This document shows, piece after piece, positions 1 to 7,641 of a stretch of DNA of 7,641 nucleotides (positions are counted from its first letter, which is position 1; each line of letters begins with the position of its first letter). A model generated the notes under the pieces. It did no database searches and was not told where the DNA came from. It worked only from the letters and a program-made list of their open reading frames with translations. A program made the position numbers and the translations under genes. Location: NCBI GenBank assembly GCA_949500635.1, contig CATAWQ010000029.1:1-7641 (forward strand), in the 5' to 3' direction. The stretch comes from an uncultured Mycoplasmatota bacterium (GTDB lineage Bacteria; Bacillota_I; Bacilli_A; Mycoplasmatales; Mycoplasmoidaceae).

Positions 1-54
1 TCTCAATTAATTAATGGTAATCATATATTTAAGCCTTTAAGTTTCTTTAAATAG
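1..54 (+). CDS. Possible 3' end of an unidentified upstream gene (partial)
   Basis: Frame 1 is open from the window edge to a TAG at 52-54 and would encode the 17-residue tail SQLINGNHIFKPLSFFK. The other two + strand frames close within the first 12 bases. The tail is too short to identify. It is on the same strand as alaS and ends 20 bases before the alaS ATG, which is typical mollicute gene packing. The open frame could also be chance in A+T-rich sequence. The -10 hexamer proposed for alaS starts 5 bases after this stop. Confidence 0.35.
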   Translation, partial: SQLINGNHIFKPLSFFK

Positions 55-64
55 TAAATATAAT
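37..64 (+). promoter_or_regulatory. Putative sigma-70-type promoter of alaS
   Basis: A perfect TATAAT lies at 59-64. The -35 region is poor: the best candidates around 36-42 (TTTAAG, TTAAGT) share about three bases with TTGACA, which is common in mollicutes, where the -10 box carries most of the signal. Transcription would be expected to begin about 6-7 bases after the hexamer, near 70-71. That leaves only a few bases before the ATG at 75, so the mRNA would be almost leaderless. No Shine-Dalgarno sequence is present. Confidence 0.45.
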
Positions 65-74
65 AAATACTTAT

Positions 75-2780
75 ATGAATAAACTATCTGCTCAAGAAAT
101 AAGAAAAATATGAATTGATTTTTTTAAGAAAAAAAATCACTTATTTGTAGAGCCTAAATCATTAATTCCAATCAATGATCCTTCATTATTATGAATTAAC
201 TCAGGAGTTGCTACCCTTAAAGATTATTTCTCAGGTAAATCAAATCCGCCTAATAAAAGATTAGTTAATATTCAAAAATCAATTAGAACCAATGATATTT
301 TTAATGTTGGTGTAACTGCAAGACATCACACTTTTTTTGAAATGATGGGTAATTTTTCTATTGGGGATTATTTTAAACCAGAAGCAATTGAATTTGCTTT
401 TGAATTGTTAACTAAAAATTTCGAAATTCCGTTATCAAAATTATATTTTACTATTTTTGAGGAAGATCAAATCGCATTTAATAAATGGGTTTCATTAGGC
501 GTGTCACCAAACAGAATAATTAGGGGTAATCGTGAACGTAACTTCTGAGACGTAGGTCAAGGACCATGTGGGCCTTGCACTGAAATTTATTTTGATCGTG
601 GTGAAAAATATGATCCAAATAATCTCGGGGAAAAATTAATTTTTGAAGACATTGAAAATGATCGTTATGTAGAGATTTGAAATATTGTATTTAGTCAATT
701 TAATAACGATGGCACTAATCATTATACAGAGTTAGCTAGAAAGAACATTGATACAGGAGCAGGTTTAGAAAGATTTGCATGCATTTTTCAAGATGTTCCA
801 ACTAACTATGATACTAATGAATTCCAAACTGTTATTAGGACAATTGGTAAATTGACTAAGAAGCAGTACGATGTTAATGCTTACTTTGGTAATGACTTAG
901 ATCAAAAGTTAATTAATCATGATTACATAGTAATTGTTGACCATATTAAAGCTAATATGTTTGCCATTTCCGATGGTGCTTTACCGTCTGCAAAAGATCG
1001 TGGTTCAATATTGAGAAAATTAATTAGACGTGCTATGGTATGTGCACGTAGACTTGAAATTAAAGAACCATTTATTTCAATCACTGTCAATGCTTTAATT
1101 GAAGTCAACAAGGATTTTTATCCTTATTTAACTCAAACTAGAGGTAAGGTTATTAAGGTTTTACAAGAAGAAGAGAATTTATTTAATAAAACTCTTGATC
1201 ATGGTTTCGATCTATTCAATAAAGCATTGAATAGTAAAAAAATTGATGCTAAAACAGCATTTAAATTAACAGAAACATATGGTTTTCCATATGAATTAGT
1301 TGAAGAAATGTTAAATCAACATCATATTCAGATCAATAAAGAAGAATATGCAGAGATGATTAAAAGTCATCAAGAAGTTTCTAAGTCTAGAAAAGACGTT
1401 AAAGGAATGATGCAACAAAATGCAACATTGCTTAACTATAAAAAAACCTCTACATTCAATTATGATTTAACAAAGTTAGATAATGCACTGATCATAGGTT
1501 TATTTGATGAAAATTTTAATCAAATTAATTCATTAAATGGTAATGGTTGAGTAGTATTTGATAATACTGTATTTTATGCAACAAGTGGTGGTCAAGTTTG
1601 TGACACAGGGATTATCACCATAAATAGTAAACAAATTAAAGTTGATGATGTGATCAAAGGACCTAATGGTCAACATTTTCATCATGTAATTAATGCAAAT
1701 ATAAAAGTTAATGATCACGTTAATTTATCAATTAATGAGCATGACCGTTCATTAGTAAGTAAGAATCACTCTACAGAACATTTATTACACAAAGCTTTGA
1801 GAACAATAATAGATGAAAACATTAACCAAGAAGGTGCATTTAAATCACCTGAAAAAGTTACTTTTGATTTTTCATGTGATCATCATTTATCAAATGATGA
1901 ATTAATAAAGATTGAAGATAAAGTCAATTGATATATAAAAGATAGCAAACCTGTATGTATAAATATGTTAACTTTAGAAGAAGCTAAGCAAGAAAATGCT
2001 GTAGGACATTTTGAAGAAGTGTACAAAAAGATTGGTGGCAAACTAAGAGTTGTTAAAATGAAAGATATCACGACTGACATATGTGGTGGCACTCATGTTA
2101 AAAACACTAAAGACATTGAAAAGTTTATGATTACGAAACTTTTTTCTATTGGTGGTGGATTATATAGAATTGAAGCAATTACTTCAAATGAAACAATTTC
2201 AAAATATTTAAATGAACAAATTAATAAGATTCAGCAAAAAATTAATTTAATGAGTGAAGATTTATTTTTAAAAAAGATAAATAATGATGAATACAATAAA
2301 CTATTAGCTACAATCTCATACAAGAATGATTTAGCAGAATATCATGAATTAGTTAATAAATTTAATCAATTAAACTTTATTTATAATAAACTAATTTTAG
2401 GATATAACAAGCAAAATGTTTCTAACAACATTAAGATAATCAAAGAAGAATATAAAACTTTAAATCATTCTTCCAAAATTTTAATCAAAAAATTTACTAA
2501 TTTAGATTTAAAAACTATTTCATCTGCATTGACTGAATTAATTAATGAAGATAGACAACATGCATATGTTGCGTTTAGTTTATTAGAAACTAAAACCCAA
2601 TATGTTTGTATGGCTAATAAACAATTTTGTCAAGAGAATAGCTTTAATGCTGGCGAATTAATTAGAAAGATTAATAAAATTACTAAAGGAAGTGGTGGTG
2701 GAAGAGAAACTTTTGCTCAGGGCGGATGTAGTGGAACAATTGATTTTGAAGCTATTTTAAATTACATTACAAACAAATAG
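75..2780 (+). CDS. alaS: Alanyl-tRNA synthetase
   Basis: AlaRS activates alanine with ATP, charges tRNA-Ala in the cytosol and hydrolyses mischarged Ser- or Gly-tRNA-Ala. The product is 901 residues, close to the usual 870-900. All parts are visible. The class II catalytic core has motif 2 at 83-100 ([12 protein letters not shown] followed by GDYF) and motif 3 at 228-235 (GAGLERFA); NFWDVG and GPCGPCTE lie between them. A tRNA-recognition region contains TYGFPYE. A beta-barrel segment has FYATSGGQ. The editing domain has H565xxxH569 and C670xxxH674 (CGGTH). The C-terminal domain has the Gly-rich GSGGGRE near 872-878, then AQGG. Six in-frame TGA codons (111, 192, 546, 678, 1548, 1929) read as Trp; in the standard code they would break the gene into several ORFs. 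The ATG at 75 is chosen because [13 protein letters not shown] matches the family N-terminus and no earlier in-frame ATG is present. The nearest upstream signal is TATAAT at 59-64, and there is no ribosome-binding site. Confidence 0.97.
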
Positions 2781-2784
2781 TCTT

Positions 2785-2814
2785 TTAATATATTTTTTAG
2801 TATTTATATATAAT
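2785..2814 (+). promoter_or_regulatory. Putative promoter of guaB-guaA-transporter unit
   Basis: A perfect TATAAT lies at 2809-2814 in the 56-base gap between alaS and guaB. An 18-base spacer separates it from TTAATA at 2785-2790, which matches TTGACA at four of six positions. The start would fall near 2820-2821, giving a leader of roughly 16 bases before the guaB ATG at 2837. That leader (ending AACCCTAT) has no Shine-Dalgarno match. The gap is nearly pure A+T, so a TATAAT by chance is possible. No convincing terminator separates alaS from guaB, so read-through from alaS is also possible. Confidence 0.45.
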
Positions 2815-2836
2815 AATTTTTATTAATTAACCCTAT

Positions 2837-3967
2837 ATGTTGAAGAATGTGCAATATGGAAGAACATTTGGTGATGTTCTATTAATTCCTAATTATTCAG
2901 ATGTAATACCACGTGATGTTAATGTTAAAACAAAATTAACAAACAAAATTTCGTTGAATATTCCTATTATTTCAGCCGCAATGGATACTGTTAGTGAAAA
3001 AGAAATGGGAATAGCAATGGCGCTTGCAGGTGGTATTGCATTTATTCATAAGAATTTATCTATTGAAGAACAAGCTGAAATGGTTAAAGCTGTTAAACAC
3101 TTTAAATTTGATAAGAAAAAATATCCAGATGCAAATGTTGATGGTGACGGTAAATTGATTGTGGGTGCAGCAATTAGCATTGCTGCCAATTGCATTACAA
3201 GAGTTACTGAATTAGTTTCTGCAGGAGTTGATGTTGTTTCATTAGATAGTGCACATGGTGATTCTTATAATGTCATTTTTAAAGTAAAAGAAATCAAAGC
3301 AAAATTTCCAGATTTACAATTAATTGCTGGAAATATCGCAACTACATCTGGCGCTAAACATTTAATTAAAGCTGGGGTTGATGGATTAAAAGTTGGTATA
3401 GGTCCTGGATCAATTTGTACTACAAGAATTGTATCTGGTGTTGGTGTACCTCAATTAACAGCTGTTGCTAATGTATATTCATATGCAAAAAGAAGACATA
3501 TTCCGATAATTGCTGATGGTGGTATTAAATATTCTGGAGATATTACAAAAGCAATTGGAGCGGGTGCAGATTCAGTTATGTTAGGGGAAATGCTAGCAGC
3601 AACTGATGAAGCTCCAGGTAAAATTATTACAATAGGTGGTAAGAAATTTAAATCATATGTAGGTATGGGATCAATGGCCGCTATGAAAAGAGGTTCATCT
3701 GATCGTTACTTCCAAAATAATCAAGATGTTTCTAAATTAGTCCCTGAGGGTGTGGAAGCTAAATTATCATATAAAGGACCAGTTGGTAAAATACTTTACC
3801 AATTAGTAGGTGGATTAAGAAGTGGTATGGGTTATTCTGGTGCTCGTACTATTAAGGAATTAAAAAAGAAAGCTAAATTTGTAAAGATTACTATTTCAGG
3901 TTACAACGAATCTCACGTTCATGATTTAGATATTGTTGAAAAAGCACCAAACTATCATGGAAAATAA
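2837..3967 (+). CDS. guaB: IMP dehydrogenase, short form lacking CBS domains
   Basis: GuaB oxidises IMP to XMP with NAD+, the first committed step to GMP, as a cytosolic tetrameric TIM-barrel enzyme. The product has 376 residues against about 490 for the usual bacterial form. Visible elements are FGDVLLIP (11-18), SAAMDTV (46-52), the NAD-site segment LDSAHGDS (136-143), the active-site loop GPGSICTT with catalytic C194, the phosphate-binding ADGG (226-229), the flap Arg-Tyr pair R290-Y291 (DRYF), [13 protein letters not shown] (323-335) and a C-terminal ESHVHD. The usual two CBS repeats should lie between [10 protein letters not shown] (71-80) and the barrel strand KLIVGAAI (106-113). They are replaced by about 25 residues rich in Lys and Asp. 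The protein contains no Trp. The ATG at 2837 gives the expected N-terminus. It probably heads a unit with guaA, whose start lies inside its last codons. Confidence 0.96.
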   Translation: MLKNVQYGRTFGDVLLIPNYSDVIPRDVNVKTKLTNKISLNIPIISAAMDTVSEKEMGIAMALAGGIAFIHKNLSIEEQAEMVKAVKHFKFDKKKYPDANVDGDGKLIVGAAISIAANCITRVTELVSAGVDVVSLDSAHGDSYNVIFKVKEIKAKFPDLQLIAGNIATTSGAKHLIKAGVDGLKVGIGPGSICTTRIVSGVGVPQLTAVANVYSYAKRRHIPIIADGGIKYSGDITKAIGAGADSVMLGEMLAATDEAPGKIITIGGKKFKSYVGMGSMAAMKRGSSDRYFQNNQDVSKLVPEGVEAKLSYKGPVGKILYQLVGGLRSGMGYSGARTIKELKKKAKFVKITISGYNESHVHDLDIVEKAPNYHGK

Positions 3968-5489
3968 TAAAATTATCGTTATTGATTTTGGTAGTCAATA
4001 CAACCAACTAATTGTTAGGAGAATAAGAGATCTAGGAGTTTATAGTGAATTAGTTCCTAATTCAATTAAACCATCTGATATTAAAAAAGACAAATCAATT
4101 GTTGGTATTGTCTTTTCAGGTGGACCAAATTCTGTATTTGCAAAAGGTGCTCCTAAAATTGATAAAGAAATCTTTAATTTAGGTTTACCTATTTTAGGGA
4201 TCTGCTATGGTGTTCAACTGACAAGCCATATGAACGGTGGTAAAGTAGTAGCATGTTCTAAAAAAGAATATGGTAAAACTAACGTTCAAATTGTTAAACC
4301 TTGCGCATTAACTAAAGGCTTAAATAAATCTGAACAAGTATGAATGTCTCATGGTACACAAATTGAAAAGCTTCCTACAGGATTTGTTAATAATGCAAAA
4401 TCATCTACTTGTAAGTATGCTATTATTTCTAATGAAAAGAAAAAAATTTATGGAGTGCAATTTCATCCAGAAGTAGTTCATACATTAAAAGGTAATTTCT
4501 TATTAAGCAATTTTATTTTTGATATTTGCAAAGCAAAAAAATGATGAAACATGAATTCTTTTATAAAGCAGGAAGTGAAAAAAATTAAAACTACTGTTGG
4601 CAAAGATAGAGTAATTTGTGCTTTGTCAGGTGGAGTTGATTCTGCGGTAACTGCTGCTATCATTGCAAAAGCAATTGGGAAACAATTAACTTGTTTATTT
4701 GTAGATCATGGATTATTAAGGTATCATGAAGCTCAAGATGTTGTTGATGCTTTTAGTAACTTTGGTGTGAAGTTCACTAAGATTGATGCTCAAGAGATTT
4801 TTTTAAGTAAATTAAAAGGAGTAGTTGAACCAGAAGGAAAAAGAAAAATAATTGGTAAATTATTTATTGATATGTTTGATGCTTACGCTAAAAAACAAAA
4901 AGGAATAAAGTGATTAGCACAAGGTACACTTTATACTGATGTTATTGAATCAGGAACAAATACAGCTCAAACAATTAAATCTCATCATAATGTTGGTGGC
5001 TTACCAAAAGACATTAAGTTTAAATTAATTGAACCTTTAAATATCTTATTTAAAGATGAAGTTCGTGAACTTGGTAGAAAATTAGGTTTACCAGAAAAAA
5101 TGGTTAGTCGTCAACCATTTCCTGGGCCCGGATTAGCAATTAGAACTCTTGGAGAAATTACTAATAAAAAACTAGAATTAGTAAGACAATCTGACAGAAT
5201 TCTTCAAGAAGAAATTGTTAAAGCTAAATTAAATAAATCAATTTGACAATACTTTACTGTTTTACCAAATGTAAAAACAGTGGGTGTTAAAGGCGATGAA
5301 CGAAGTTATGAAAATGTAATTGTTATTCGTGCCGTAACTTCAATTGATGGTATGACTGCGGATTTTGCAAAAATTCCATATGATATTTTACAAAAAATAT
5401 CGACAAGAATAACAAACGAAATCAAGGGAATTAATCGTGTAGTTTATGATATTACTCAAAAACCACCTGGCACAATTGAATGAGAATAA
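3957..5489 (+). CDS. guaA: GMP synthase (glutamine-hydrolysing)
   Basis: GuaA aminates XMP to GMP using glutamine and ATP. The product is 510 residues, normal for the family. The N-terminal class I glutamine amidotransferase domain begins [12 protein letters not shown] and has the triad C83 (GICYG), H170 and E172 (QFHPE). The ATP-pyrophosphatase domain has the P-loop SGGVDS at 224-229. The C-terminal dimerisation part contains FPGPGLAIR and ends [10 protein letters not shown], as in other bacterial GuaA. In-frame TGA codons read as Trp at 4341, 4542, 4545, 4911, 5244 and 5481; two are adjacent (W196-W197) at the junction of the first two domains. The start at 3957 is preferred over an in-frame ATG at 3933 because family members start a few residues before IIVIDFG. 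The start overlaps the guaB end by 11 bases, suggesting translational coupling. No Shine-Dalgarno sequence is seen. Confidence 0.97.
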
Positions 5490-5492
5490 AAT

Positions 5493-7316
5493 ATGAAACA
5501 ATTAAAAGATAAAACTAAGCAAGTAAACTATTGAAACAAAATTATTTGATCTAACTTATTTTTTACATATTCTCTATTATTTTTAATATTATGCTGTGTG
5601 TATTGAAACGTAGCCTTTGATGGAGATAAAAATAAATTTTATGCTAACTTAATTTTTGGATGTTTTTTATTAATCATTTCATTCGTACTAACTATCCTAT
5701 TTACAGCATTAAATGCAAAAAATAAGAATCAAGATGTTTTAAAAAATAATAAATTTATTGCACATTTATATACAACATGAATACCTATTCTTGGAGCAAT
5801 AACATCATACGTCTATAAATTTAATGAAAATAAATTACTTAAAAATAAAAAAGTGTATGCACCAAGTGCATACACCATCCTTTTCTTTTTAACATTAGCT
5901 ATTGCACTAATCATATGAATCATTTATGTAATTAATGGAGTAATTACATATGAAGTAGATGACAAACCTATAACTGGTGTTGTTCCTGGAATTCTTGATG
6001 TTTTAATGTCTCCATTAAAAGGTTTTGTTGATGCAGGTGAATTAATTATTTTTTTATTAACTATTGGAGCGTTTTTACAAATAGTAAACACATCTAAATC
6101 AATAGAAGCTGGGATATCAACAATAATAAAAAAAATGAATGGTAAAGAAATATATCTTATTCCTGTTCTAATGATTTGTTTTTCTATTGGTGGGACATCA
6201 TTTGGCATGTGTGAAGAAACGTTGCCGTTTTATTTAATTCTTACTCCAATAATGCTTGCTGCAGGTTTTGATGCCTTAACTTCATTGTTTACTATTTTAT
6301 TTGGAGCAGGTTTAGGAGTTACAGGCTCAATTCTTAATCCGTTTCTAATAGCTCCTGCAGTTTCAGCGGCTGATGTAGATGGTTTAACAACAACTACAGG
6401 TATTGTATGAAGAATAATAACATATGTGTTATTAGTTGTTATAGGAATTGCTTGTGTAACTTATCATGCGTATAAAGTTAAAAAAGATCCTAAAAAATCA
6501 ATTGTTTATGAACAGTCTAAAGATCATGATAAACAGTTTAAAATTGCTGATAATGAACAATATGAATTAACTAGAAAGAGAAAAGCAATTTTATGAATTT
6601 TTGGGTTTACTTTTCTTTTAATGATATTAATGGTTATTGATTGAGAAGGTTTAATACCTGGTTTTACTGGTTTTACTTGATTTAATAATTGATTAAGAAA
6701 TAACTTACCATTTATTTGATCAGGTGAAAATGGTATTGGCAAATGATCATTAATAGAAATGTCTTTCTTATTTTTTACTTCCACATTACTGGTTGGTATT
6801 ATCACATGAAAAAGTGAAGAATACTTTTTACAAAATGTTTTTACTGGTGCTAGAGATTTTATAGGTGTTGCATTTATCATTGCTATTGCAAGAGGATTAT
6901 CAATGATGTTAACTTCTTCTGGAGTCAATAGTATATTGGTTAATGGTTTATCAAACATGATGAACAATATTAATGCTCAATTAGGAATATTAATAATATT
7001 TATTATCTTTATTATTCTTTCATTCTTAATTCCATCTACAAGTGGTTTTGCATCTACAGTGTTTCCTGTAATGGGGCCCGCAATTGCAACTTCTACTTCA
7101 GGATTAACAATTAGTGGTGCAATTACAACATTTTCATTAGCAAATGGATTTGTTAATTTATTTTCACCAACTGCTGGGCCATTTGTTGCTGGGTGTTCAT
7201 TGTGTAAAGTGTCATTAAATAATTACTATAAAGGCGCTTGAAAAATATTAGGTATTATCTTACTGACAATGATTACCCTAATTTTAGTTGGGACTACTCT
7301 TCCTAAATTATTTTAA
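5493..7316 (+). CDS. YfcC/DcuC-family membrane transporter with N-terminal extension
   Basis: This is a polytopic inner-membrane carrier of 607 residues. From about residue 121 it resembles the YfcC branch of the DcuC family (C4-dicarboxylate carrier-like; some members are called arginine/ornithine antiporters). Two halves are visible. The first has GGTSFGMCEETLPFY at 233-247 and NPFLIAPA. The second has IPSTSGFAST at 513-522 and ANGFVNLFSPTAG at 550-562. A charged loop (about 329-364) separates them. I count roughly 12-13 hydrophobic segments in this part. Ahead of it are about 120 extra residues with strong hydrophobic stretches near 18-40 and 51-73 and a weaker one near 88-108, then a Lys/Asn-rich link (109-120). 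All Trp codons seen are TGA. The ATG at 5493 lies 3 bases after the guaA stop, so co-transcription is likely, but there is no Shine-Dalgarno sequence. The substrate is unknown: family membership suggests carboxylates or amino acids, while the guaBA context might hint otherwise. Confidence 0.88.
5853..5875 (+). repeat. Perfect 10-bp inverted repeat (hairpin) inside the transporter gene
   Basis: GTGTATGCAC at 5853-5862, a 3-base CAA spacer, and GTGCATACAC at 5866-5875 form a perfect 10-bp stem with five G:C pairs, unusually GC-rich for this sequence. It is preceded by an A-rich run (5841-5852). The U-rich stretch CCTTTTCTTTTT starts 4 bases after the stem, at 5879-5890. The repeat is in frame and encodes VYAPSAYT, exactly where the N-terminal extension meets the conserved YfcC domain. 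It resembles an intragenic terminator or attenuator, but the U-tract is displaced from the stem and broken by C residues. It may instead be an mRNA structure or chance. Confidence 0.5.
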
Positions 7317-7318
7317 TT

Positions 7319-7336
7319 ATTGAATTATCATTCAAT
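7319..7336. repeat. 7-bp inverted repeat at the convergent gene ends
   Basis: ATTGAAT (7319-7325), a 4-base spacer TATC, and ATTCAAT (7330-7336) form a perfect 7-bp stem spanning the stop codon of the lactate dehydrogenase gene and the 8-base gap after the transporter. A competing small repeat, TTCAA-TACCA-TTGAA, overlaps it at 7331-7345. It sits where a bidirectional terminator would be expected. However, the stem has one G:C pair and no clean U-tract follows on either strand, so terminator activity is doubtful. Confidence 0.25.
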
Positions 7337-7641
7337 ACCATTGAAGACTTCTTTCAAAGTATTGGCAGACTTATGCAAGTTTTCTATTTCTTGTTGACTT
7401 AATTTAAGAACGATCTTTTCCTCAACACCATTACTTGTCACTATAGTAGGAACACTTAAGCATACATTATTCAATCCATATTCACCATGCAAGATACTTG
7501 AAACTGGTAAGATTGCTCTTTCATCAGAAAAAATTGCTTTACATATTCTATCAACTGCCATAGCTACTCCATAATATGTAGCGTTTTTTCTAGTTAAGAT
7601 TTCATAGCCACTTCGTCTTACCATTTCTTGAATTTTATCTT
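7325..7641 (-). CDS. ldh: L-lactate dehydrogenase, C-terminal part (5' end outside window)
   Basis: LDH reduces pyruvate to L-lactate with NADH in the cytosol, regenerating NAD+ for glycolysis. Only the last 104 codons are present, about a third of the enzyme. Recognisable are YEILTRKNATYYGVAMAV, which carries the Thr that helps distinguish lactate from malate dehydrogenases (codon 7577-7579, equivalent to T246 in the common numbering), then the HGEYGLNNV and SVPTIV strand region and the C-terminal helix HKSANTLKEV. The catalytic His and Arg lie upstream, outside the window. The TGA at 7328-7330 (complement) is Trp, and the true stop is TAA at 7325-7327, so the protein ends GIEW. It is convergent with the transporter, with 8 bases between stops. 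Confidence 0.92.

Noticed and set aside
342..548. Separate small genes within alaS, guaA and the transporter
   Set aside because: These are fragments of single genes interrupted by TGA, which is Trp here; the pieces join in one frame and match the families end to end.
1276..1293. Perfect 7-bp inverted repeat CATATGG-TTTT-CCATATG in alaS
   Set aside because: It encodes the conserved TYGFPYE motif of AlaRS. Stems of this length are expected by chance in a window of this size.
2752..2798. Possible alaS terminator: CTATTT (2752-2757) pairing with AAATAG (2775-2780), followed by T-rich sequence
   Set aside because: The stem is only 6 bp and almost all A:U, with a 17-base loop; it would be too unstable for a convincing terminator.
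3783..3802. 8-bp inverted repeat TTGGTAAA-ATAC-TTTACCAA in guaB
   Set aside because: It lies inside conserved IMPDH coding sequence, has no U-tract, and about one or two 8-bp stems are expected by chance here.
3933..3956. Alternative upstream start for guaA
   Set aside because: It would add eight residues (MLKKHQTI) absent from family N-termini and lengthen the overlap with guaB to 35 bases.
5841..5875. Programmed frameshift site (AAAATAAAAAAG before the hairpin) in the transporter gene
   Set aside because: The zero-frame codons are AAT AAA AAA GTG, so the slippery A AAA AAG heptamer is not in the required register and there is no spacer before the stem. Both alternative frames stop within a few dozen codons.
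6524..6967. Long minus-strand ORF (147 codons) opposite the transporter
   Set aside because: It has no recognisable features and lies wholly antisense to a well supported gene; similar shadow frames lie opposite alaS and guaA.

Overview
This A+T-rich window comes from a mollicute (Mycoplasma/Spiroplasma/Ureaplasma type) that reads UGA as tryptophan. At least six in-frame TGA codons in alaS, six in guaA and over a dozen in the transporter gene fall at Trp or Trp-compatible positions of well conserved proteins. TGG is nearly absent; one is seen in alaS at 486-488. I cannot assign a genus from the sequence alone. Any annotation made with the standard code breaks three of the genes into pieces.

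Layout: (1) bases 1-54 may be the last 17 codons of an unidentified + strand gene. (2) alaS, alanyl-tRNA synthetase (75-2780, +), lies behind a perfect TATAAT that sits only 10 bases from its ATG. (3) A 56-base gap carries a second TATAAT. It precedes guaB (IMP dehydrogenase without CBS domains, 2837-3967), guaA (GMP synthase, 3957-5489, overlapping guaB by 11 bases) and a DcuC/YfcC-type membrane transporter (5493-7316, 3 bases after guaA). These three look like one transcription unit. (4) The 3' end of L-lactate dehydrogenase (7325-7641, -) converges on the transporter with only 8 bases between stop codons and runs off the window. No tRNA, rRNA, CRISPR array, insertion sequence or prophage gene is visible, and no stretch over 300 bases lacks a gene.

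How the genes fit together: GuaB and GuaA convert IMP to XMP to GMP, the guanine-nucleotide branch an organism can use after salvaging hypoxanthine or adenine-derived IMP. AlaRS charges tRNA-Ala and keeps its editing site. LDH indicates fermentative NAD+ regeneration. The transporter's substrate cannot be read from sequence; its family is linked to carboxylates and amino acids.

This is mostly housekeeping DNA and I do not see a new multi-gene system. The most unusual points are a roughly 120-residue N-terminal membrane extension on the transporter, a perfect 10-bp hairpin lying where that extension joins the conserved domain, the compact CBS-less IMPDH, the lack of Shine-Dalgarno sequences before all four complete genes, and a tandem UGA at the domain junction of GuaA.
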